This document shows positions 51,401 to 60,900 of a DNA stretch of 64,000 bases, piece after piece. The notes beneath the pieces are model-generated. The model did no database searches. It was not told the origin of the DNA and saw nothing but the letters and a program-made list of their open reading frames with translations. The translations under genes and the position numbers were made by a program. The first letter of the stretch is position 1. Every line of letters begins with the position of its first letter. Source of the DNA: Semisulcospira habei (Eukaryota; Mollusca; Gastropoda; Semisulcospiridae); the NCBI GenBank assembly GCA_036245525.1, contig BTPG01000007.1, forward strand, positions 125,081,815 to 125,145,814, read 5' to 3'.

Positions 51401-54400
51401 TAAGGTCTCGGGCAGTGCCTTGGGCCGGCGGGTCGCTGACCAGCTTCGGCTTTGCCCGGGACGACTTCCAACTCAGTTATGCAGCTGGGTTTTCACATAT
51501 ACATATATGGTTATTGCCGCGAGCCCGTACTATGGGCCCGGCTTGTTGTCTCTTAAGAGGCTGTGGATTCGCACGCATGGAAGTCCCGGATAATTTGTGC
51601 TAGGCCTCTGGGGTCCCTGACTCACTCGAACTCCCCCCCCCCCCCCCTCCCCCCTCCCCTTTCGGGCAATAGTTTCCCCGGTGGCAGGGGCCTCGTCCGG
51701 CGCGCCCCGCAGGCACCAGAGGGTGGATGAACGCACACAGCACCCGCGAAGGCGACTTACCCCGTCTCCCGACGTTGGTCCGGATCGGCGGGCGACCTCG
51801 CGTCGTCGCCCCCTTAGCCGCAGCCTGCTCACCAGGGACCGACACCCCTGCTCCGTGCGATCTCGCCGTCGTAGCCGCCTTGACTCTCACATCAGCGGCT
51901 CTCCTCCGCGGTGGAGTCCTCGGGTGGACTCCTGGAGGCCTCGCCACCGTGCTCGCTCCTGGCGACCGGAGTCTCAGGTGAGCGCTAGTTTTACGCCTAT
52001 GGCCCGCGAGCCTGTTCGTAAGGCACGACACACCGAGCCCCTCGCGCGGGGCTCCGCGTGTCGGCTCCCGTCTACGGACCCTCTCTCCGGCCGTGCGCTC
52101 TGCACTGACCCTGCCTCCTCACCCGGTTGGTCGGACTGGGGGGATGAGGAGGATGTACTCATCCTGCATCCGGAGGACTTGGCTTCAGCGCTCCTTTCGC
52201 GGGAACTTCGGTCCCCTGTCTCGGGTCGCACCCCTCGCCCGCTCTCCCCGGGGGCGCAGGCCCTAGCCCCAGTTGGCAGTTTCCACTCCTCCGCTCTTAG
52301 CTCGTCTCCCCCCGCCAGTCCCTATGCCTCGGGTGTGGAGACTTGGAGAGCCCTGGATGAGGCTGCGCATGTGATTTTGGCCTCTCTGCCTCCGGACTTG
52401 TGTCCCCCCTCGCCGCCCCTCAAGTGGAAGGCTTCAGCCTCCGTAGACGCGTTGCAACAGTCCAAGCGATTCAAGTCCCTCCCGCTGCCCACTGGATTTC
52501 GGGACCTCACGGATGCCTTTAACGTGCATCTCCAACAGGGCAAGTTATCCGACAGGGGATTTTTCTCCGACCGCCGCTGGCCCGCAGACGTGGATATCAA
52601 GTTAGGCAACACTGGTACGTGGGACACTCGCAGTCCTTCCTGTGCCCCCTCCCGCCGGTGGACCCTGCGGCGGAGGTGCAGGTCGGGGGGAAGGCCGCTG
52701 TTGGCAGAAGTATTCCCCAGGGCCTGGAGAAGACCGTGACCCTCGTCCAAAATTCCCTGGCCTGTTTGGGGTTTTTGGAACTGGTGACCCAAACTGTGGT
52801 GCGGCAGGTGGAGGAATTCTGGGAGTCGCCGGAAGCCCCGGATTCTTTGCGTGACCTACACTCCCTGGCGGTGATGGCCAATCGGGCAGTTTACCACGCC
52901 TCGACTAGCGCGCTCGCTGCTGCGGCCAACTGTGACTTGATGCGGTGGGATGACGTCTTGCGGAAACGAGGAGGCAGACAGACACGCCAAGTCCGGCAGC
53001 AAGCTTGAGCAGCCAAACCAACCGATGTCCTTCCAGGAAGTCAAAACCCTCATTAAGCTGCACTATCATGCAGACTGGCAGACCAAACACAACCCACCAT
53101 CTGATGAACAGTTAAGACACCTCCAGCGCCACCAACAGACCACCATATTCTGTCTAAGGACTGGTCACTGCCGACTGTGTGCACACTTGTACCGCCTTGG
53201 ACTGTCACACACTGCAAACTGCTTGTGTGAAACTGGTTTACAGACCCCAGAGCATGTACTGCAGTCCTGTCCCCTGTACCAAGACACCAGGATACAGCAC
53301 TGGCAACATGGAGCGACGCTGTCAGAGAAACTCTGGGGCTCCATTCTAGACCTACTGCAGACCATGAACTTCATCTCAACCAATCTTGACATCTGAGGCA
53401 GAAACTCAGGAACGCTGAAGAAGACGAAGAAGGCGTCTTGCAAAGGTGTGCGGGGTTGCCCGCCTCGGTGAAGGGACAACTACGACAGGCTCCCCTTGGG
53501 GGGGCCCTCCTCTTCGGCCCGACCTGGCAGTCGGTGAAGGACTTGACCAAGGACCTTTGGCCTAGCGTCCCTCCCATGGACTCCATGCGCTTTCCTGCCC
53601 CCGCAAGGCTGTGGGTCGTCCCCTGTGGAGCCTCAGACCTGCCCCTCGACCTTCCTCCCGTGATGGCCTTAGTTGCCTGCTCGGCGTTAAACCCAAATAA
53701 CTAACTAACTAACCTTCCTCCCGCGGGCTGAGTGGAGCAGTTTTCCTCGGCCGTGCACGTGCCTTTCCGACCCCCGCCCCCTCCTGGCCTCGTGGTGCTA
53801 GGCGGCGTGGGTGGGGACGGGCCCAGTGACTCCCACCTGCTTCCACCCTAGTCGACCCCCGCAGAGCCCCCGGTCACCAGGCGGCTTGCCCTGCACGGCG
53901 ACGAGTAGCGGTCATTGTTCCCAGTCGACCCGTGGGTGCTCTCCACCATCTTGGACGGGTTTACTGATTTCTTTTCGCCACCCCCCCCCCCCTCCCTCGC
54001 CAGTGCTCCCCAGTTTGGACGCACACACTGGCCAACCCTTGCAAAGTGGAAGCTCTTCGGATGGAGATCGCTTCCCTGCTCCAGAAGGCCGCCACGGAGG
54101 TGGTCTCTCACCACGACTCACCGGCCTTCTACAACCGCCTCTTCTTGGTCCCCAAGCCGGGCGGCCGTTGGCGTCCTGTCATCGACTTGTCGGCTCTAAA
54201 CAAGTTTATTTCAGCCCCCTCGTTTCACATGGAGACCACACGGGCAGTGAGGTCGGCAGTTCGCCCCATGAACTTTGCTGTCAGTCTCGATCTCGCCGAC
54301 GCTTATCTGCATGTCCCTATTCACCCGTCGTCTCGGCACTTCCTGCGCTTCGCCTTTTGTGGGGTCATATACAGTTCCGAGCCCTCCACTTCGACGTCAA

Positions 54401-54930
54401 CCTCAGCCCCTGGGTCTTCACGCGGATCATGGATGCGGTTGTGGCCCGGGCCCAGCAGTCTTAATCCAGCCCGACTTCCAATTATCTGGACGACCTGATG
54501 CTCCGGAACCAGGACACTCCTTCCCTGGAGGCAGATCGGGATGCCCTTATGGCCTTCCTACAGCGGCCGGGGTTCATGGTCAATCTTGGGAAATCGGATC
54601 TCTCCCCTTCCCGTACCTTCGTATACCTGGAAATGGAATTCCTGACCGACCGCACCAGGGTGGCTCACCAAGTGTCCCTCGCAGAGGCGTGCCCGGCCAG
54701 GACCCGGCTGCAATTGCTGCACCTGATCAGTGCAGTGGCCGACCTCTTGCCCCTCGGCCGACTCTACTCGTGGCCGATCCAGTTGCATCTTCTGCTCCAT
54801 TGGCGTCCATCCTCGGGCGACTTCGCAGCCCCAGTGCCTGCTTCTCCCTTGGCGATCATAGAGAGATACCCCCAATAGGGGCCAGCGGTGGACAGACCAG
54901 GCTTGGCTTGGGTCAGGAGTACCCCTCGCT

Positions 54931-54963
<33 letters not shown>

Positions 54964-57900
54964 TGGCTCTCGCTTTGCACGGACACGAGTTGGTCCGGCT
55001 GGGGGGGGCGCACCTCCTCCCGGATTTCAACGAGGTCTCGTGCCAGTACCCACTGGCCTTCCAGGACAGACTCAGCAATTGGCTAGAAAAGAGGGCCCGT
55101 GAGGCATTGGGAGTCACGCCTCCGCCGCCACAAGATTTTGATTCTCTCCGACAACTCAACGGTCGTGTCTTACATTCAGAAGCAGGGGGGACCCACTCGC
55201 CGACACTCTGTATGCTCCTATGCCAGTTGTTTCTGTGGTGCCGGCATGAGCGACATCTTGCTCCGGGCGCGTCACATCCCCAGTCGCCTGAACGTGCTGG
55301 CGAACTCCCTCTCGCGGCGGGGGCAGCTGCTACATACCAAGTGGGCCCTCAAGCCGGAGATCTCCGGATGATCGGCACAGACTGGGAGACTACGATGGTC
55401 GACCTTTTCGCAACGCGGTGGAACGCACAACTCCCCCTCTTCATCTTGCCAGTCCCGGATCCCCATGTCTGGGCAGTGGACAGTCAATCTCATGGGAAGG
55501 CCTCGTGGCTTATGCGTACCCCCGGCGGTACTCGTTCCCAAGGTCCTGCTGAATCTCAGGGGCTCCAACATGGTCCTCTTCTTCATGGCTCCTTTCAGCT
55601 GGTGCCGGAGCTGGATGACCGACCTTTTGAACCTCGCCACGGACTCCCCACTGTGGTTACCCTCGCCTCGCACAGTGTCCGGAGAGGCTCCGCTTACACG
55701 CCTGGCAGTTGTGCAGGTGGCCCTCGCCGCAAGAGGATTCTCGCATGCGGCAGTGGAGGCGATTGCTACTGCCCGCAGAGCATCCACCCGGCGAGTATAC
55801 GAGGGAAAGTGGCGAGTCCTGCAGTTCTGGTGTCAGCCCTGGGGCGTTGCCCCCATGGTTCTGACGACACCCCAGTTGGCCGAATTCTTCCTGTGGCTTT
55901 TTGGGGAGCAGCTTTTGGCCCCTATTGGGGGTATCTCTCTATGATCGCCGATACCTACCGCCATTTGGGCCGTCTGGACCCAGGGGCGTGCAAAAATCTT
56001 TTGAACCTCATGGCCCACTTCGAGTTACAGCGCCCGGTCCAGCGCTTGCTGGTTCCGAGCTGGGACCTGGCATGGGTCCTAACATGGCTTAATTTGTGCT
56101 TAATTAAGATGGCCGACATCACCAGGAAGACCTGCTTCCTCCTTGCCCTGGCTTCGGAGGCCAGGGTCAGCGAGCTGCATGCACTCTTGGTGGACCCAGC
56201 CTGCCTACAGTTCAGCTCCTGACGAACCCCTCCTTTCTCGCCAAGAATAGACTTCCCTCGGCTGGAGCGCAGATCATTAACCTCCGGCCGCTCAAGGGAT
56301 TGGATCGGTCTCGGGAGTCCTGCCAGCAGCACCCGGTACGGGCCTTGCGCATTTACCTGCACAGATTGCGGCCCTTCCGACGGGGATGAAAATGCCTCTT
56401 CCTGCCCCTGAGACATGGCAGGAACGATATTTCGGCGCAGACAATATCTTCATGGCTGCGCTCAGTCATCCAATCTGCATATGAGGACCTCTTCCCAGAG
56501 GGGGCTAAGAGGCTGCGGATTCGCGTGCATGAGGTCAGAGCGGTCTCCACAAGCCTTGCCTTCGACCGCAGCTGTGTGGTGAGAGACAAGAGACATCAAG
56601 GCGGCCGTTGGGTGGCAGGAGAGTTCCACCTTCGCCCGCTTTTACCTCAGGGACCTCTTGGGCCAGCGAGAAAACCTGACCCTCATGGGTGATGTCTCGG
56701 CGGCAAAGCACTTCCTCCCGGCACCTCTGGCGCCCTAGGTAACGCTTAGTTGAAATCATCGGGAGTTTGCGCCCCAGGCACCATACTAAGCATGTTACAA
56801 GGTCGGGGTATGGTGGGCGGCACCCTCCTCCTTTTCATTATTCTTCCTACTAGTAATGCCATCAGTAAGGATTTTGAGGAAACAAATGAATTTTTCTCTA
56901 AAATGTATTTTTTCGAAAAATACTTCACAATTGCATTACTCAAAGGGTCCTCCTACCTGCCCCGCTTGCCACCAGCTACATTCGCTTAGTGTGAGACGGC
57001 GTGTCAGCCCATGTGGCCTCATGGGGAGGGAGGGGCGGCTACCCAGGGAGTTTTTGGGTAAATGGCTCCCTGGAGTCGCTTCCCCGGTTGTGTTGCTATG
57101 CACAATAGATGCTTGGGCTGAAATCTGTAGGCTGTGTAATGCTATTAGTAATGCCATCGGTAAGTATTTTTCGAAAAAATACACTTTAGAGAAAAATTCA
57201 TATTTTCATGAAATGCTGTTTTGCAGTATGTGTATGAGACACTGATGGGCATGAAATTCAGGATCTCCCCCAGCGCTTTTTTTCAAGGTAAAAGTTCTCA
57301 CTTGTTTGGTTTTTATAACTGATCTTTGTATCCATTTATGTGTTTGTTCTGTGCTTGGCTCATTGGTTGGTTGCAAATTGTAATAAGAAAACATGGCAGG
57401 CCATATGACAGTATCCAAGGAAGAACATTTTCAGAAGAATAAGATTATCCTTCTGAGTCACCTCTGCAAGCACTTTGGTCAGTTTTATTGAAACATAGAA
57501 GTTTGTTTTCCACAGAATAATTTAAGTAGAAACAGTGTTACTGTTTTTGGGACCTCTGAAAAAGTGTAATGTCTGAAATTTGTTACATTTGAGCTTGTTA
57601 TTAGTGAAGTTTATGGTATAAATTGTGAATGAGCTAAGTAGAGTTTTGTGGATTCCACTTTTTCCAGTGAACACGGCTGCAGCAGAGGTTCTGTACAAGC
57701 TGATTTCCGACTGGGCACAAGCTTCGCCAACTACAACGGTTCTAGACATTTGCTGCGGGACAGGCACAATCGGACTATCTATGGCAAAGGTTAGTGGTTG
57801 ATTCTGCAGACGATCAATGGTGAACTGGCCGAGAATAGTCTTAGCTTGCTTCCGAAAACTCCCTCCCTTCTTGTAGTCTGCTCCACAGGCAGTTGACAGC

Positions 57901-60900
57901 AAATCATTTGAAAATGGTCATATCTTGCATTTTGAAATTTGTCATATCTTGCATTCATATATATTTTAGAGAGAACTAGAAGGCACGCTATTCTGGGCAC
58001 AGCAAGTAAATCATGCGCTGTAACCTGTGTGCCACAAATAACCCATGTGCCTCATCCCGTGTCCCTTCCCCCATTGTTACGCGAGTCCAGTTCACATGGC
58101 AGCACAACCCATGGTTAGGTAGAGTCCTGTACTGACGAAATTAACCCATTCAGCCCTGACACACTACATTAGGAGATGGGTTGACCATGGTAATTCAAGG
58201 GTAGTGCCAGATTAGCTTGGCACCTGTTGGCGCCAAGCTAATCTGGCACTGCCCTTGAATTATCATGGTCGATCCATCTCATGCAACTGGTGCATAGTCA
58301 TTAGATGACACCTCCCAAAATTTGGGAAATACGGCCTTCGGGCTAAATGAGTTAAGCGAGCTCTTGTCTCATGGTATAGATGACAATTGAAGTTACAAGG
58401 TATGACTGTTCTCAGCTGTCTGATGTTGAGCATGTGTGATTGATTTTGTACCAGTACAGTAGAACCTGTTTTATGCAGTCTCTTTTTTTGCTGCAAGGAA
58501 ATCAGACAGGTGCTCTCCCAGGAGAAGTCTAGAAAGACAAAAAGTATCACCTGTCAATTGTCGTGAACCCTTTCAGCCCTGACGCAGTATAGCAGGAGAT
58601 GGGTCGACCATGATAATTCAAGGGTAGTGCCAGATTAGCTTGGCGCCTATCGGTGCCAAGCTAATCTGGCACTGCTTTTGAATTATCATGGTCAAGCCAT
58701 CTCCTGCAACTGGTGCATAGTCATTAGATGACACCTCCAAAATTTGGAAAATACGGCCGTCGGGTTGAATGAGTTAAAGGAATGGGGTGTGTGGGAGGGG
58801 AGGGGGGCGAATGGGGGTGGGGGGGGCGGGCAGGCGACTTGGGGTGTGGGGGGGGTGGGGGGGGGGGCGACTGGGGGCGGCGGGCAGGGTTAGTGTTGTA
58901 TAAGACCCATGCCTGTATTCAATACATGTAGATAGAATTTGCAGAATTGTTGTATGCTATTTTTGTTTTCTGTTGTTTTGTGCAGAGTGTGTCAAGAGTG
59001 ATTGGAATAGAGATGTGTAAGGAAGCCATCGAGGATGCCAAAGTCAACACACAGCTAAATGGTAAGAGATATTACACGTAACTGTTTTGTGTGAAGGCAT
59101 GTGGCTTCACAAATGCGAGGGTTTGACCACATATATTGCTGCCCATGTTTTTAACTTGGCCGTGGGTAGCGCTTTTTGTTGAGGTGATTCCTGCTGAAAT
59201 CACCTCGATAAAAAGTACCACTGACAGTCAAAGGTTTAAGGAAATAACAATACAAGAAAGGTACAGACTTCAGGAATGTTTTGCCCTTGTAAATTATGAA
59301 GCACATTTTTGTCCTTCTTGATTATGTCCTTGTATTTTGCATGCTTGGCAGTCCCATTTTTGGTCCGATTTTCAATTTGATTTGTGGCATGTGTGCAGGG
59401 GTCACGAACTGTACGTACCGATGTGCCAAGGTTCAGGATGTGATTCAGGACATCGTGCACGGACTGGGTACAGATGATGTGGTAGCCATTTTGGATCCTC
59501 CACGAGCAGGCATTCGTAAGTGAAATTTGGGGGTTGTCTTAATGTTGTGAAGTTTTGAAGACAACGACACATTTACATTAAAGAGGTATTTTGTATCTTG
59601 ATATTCATCAAACCCCCATTGGAACTCGCTTAGCCTCATCCCTGCCTTTGGACGCAAATTGTGTTCTGAAATCTGTGTTAATTCAGTGCCAAAGAGCCCA
59701 AGCCATACAAGAAACAGGGATGCAAAGTGGTGTCAGCAAGAGGCATAGATCTTCATGAGCCCCCGCAACTGCGGGGGCTCATGAGGATCTATGCCTCTTG
59801 CAGTTGGATCATGTTCAGTGAAGGGGTTATAGGAAACCAGAGGTGAACACAACAGAGACTTGTTTGTAATCTAACACAGCAGAATCATCTAGCAGAAATT
59901 GTTGAAGTCTGAGCATTAGATCAGCCACAAGAAGGTACTGCACAATAGCATTTGTGAGGTCACATACACCATTCTGTATATTTAATACCGAGAATGTGAT
60001 TTCACAAATGCCATTTTCAAAACCCTATTGAGGCCGAACTACTGCTCAGATTTTAATAATTTTTTGGGCCGATTCTGTTGTGTTAGACTACAGTTTAACA
60101 TAGGTGTGTATCTTGTGTGGACCACAAGTTCCTTTTAATAAAGATTATGGAACGCATTACATGATTCAGATTGACCTTGATAGTTCAAGGCTATTTCACT
60201 TTTCTCTTTCTTTTCAGATAATTCGGTTATCAAGGCCTTGAGAGGCTGCCAGCAGTTGAAACGCATTGTCTATGCCTCGTGCCACCCGCAGATAGCCAAG
60301 ACAAACTTCCTCGAGTAAGTTGCATCAGTGTTTTGTGATTTTAGTAGGGGTGGGTGGTGTGGAGGTTTTAGGGTGCAAGGGATGGGGGTTGCTGAATCTA
60401 TTGTCTGTCTGCATGTGTCTGTTTATCCTGGTTTGTCTGTTTGTTCTGGTTTGTTTTTCCAGGCTATATCTTTGAAAATATATGAAAAAACAGTGTGGTG
60501 ATTGCTTCTATCTCCAGTCTATGAGCTAAAAGGCACTAACCTTGATAGAACTGGTGGCTGCAGCCTCTTCACTGCTGAGAAAAATGAACACTTGCAAGAG
60601 GCATAGATCCTCATGAGCCCCTGCAGTTACAGGGCTCATGAGGATCTATATCTCTTGCTGATGCCACTTTGCATCTACGTTCCATGCTTGGTTGCAGGTC
60701 TTGGACACTGAATTTATGATCATTTCTAAAACACAGTCTGCATCCTCTGGCAGTGAGTGTGTTAATTTCTCGTTTGGTTTCCTTCCAGCATGATGCGACC
60801 AGAGTCAAGGAAAACTAGAGGCCAGCCCTTCCAGCTGGTGAAAGCCATTCCAGTGGACATGTTCCCTCACACCAAGCACTGCGAGCTGCTCGTCTTGTTC

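Larger units (their letters stand above)
50760..57200 (+). mobile_element. DIRS-like retrotransposon D3 with two LINE insertions
   Basis: Inverted terminal repeats about 50760-50962 and 56977-57200; ICR about 56846-56945. Same gene order as D1 and D2 on the + strand: gag-like, RT, RNase H, tyrosine recombinase. Inserts: LINE 3' end 52962-53433 and a 51-bp LINE tail 53661-53711. A 34-bp segment of the recombinase gene is present inverted at the RT/RNase H junction. Many frame breaks. It lies in intron 13 and ends 26 bp before exon 14. Confidence 0.9.

Noticed and set aside
51010..51603. 197-codon hydrophobic open frame at the start of D3
   Set aside because: Mostly the ~100-bp tandem repeat in the D3 leader. 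The frame has no counterpart in D1 or D2.
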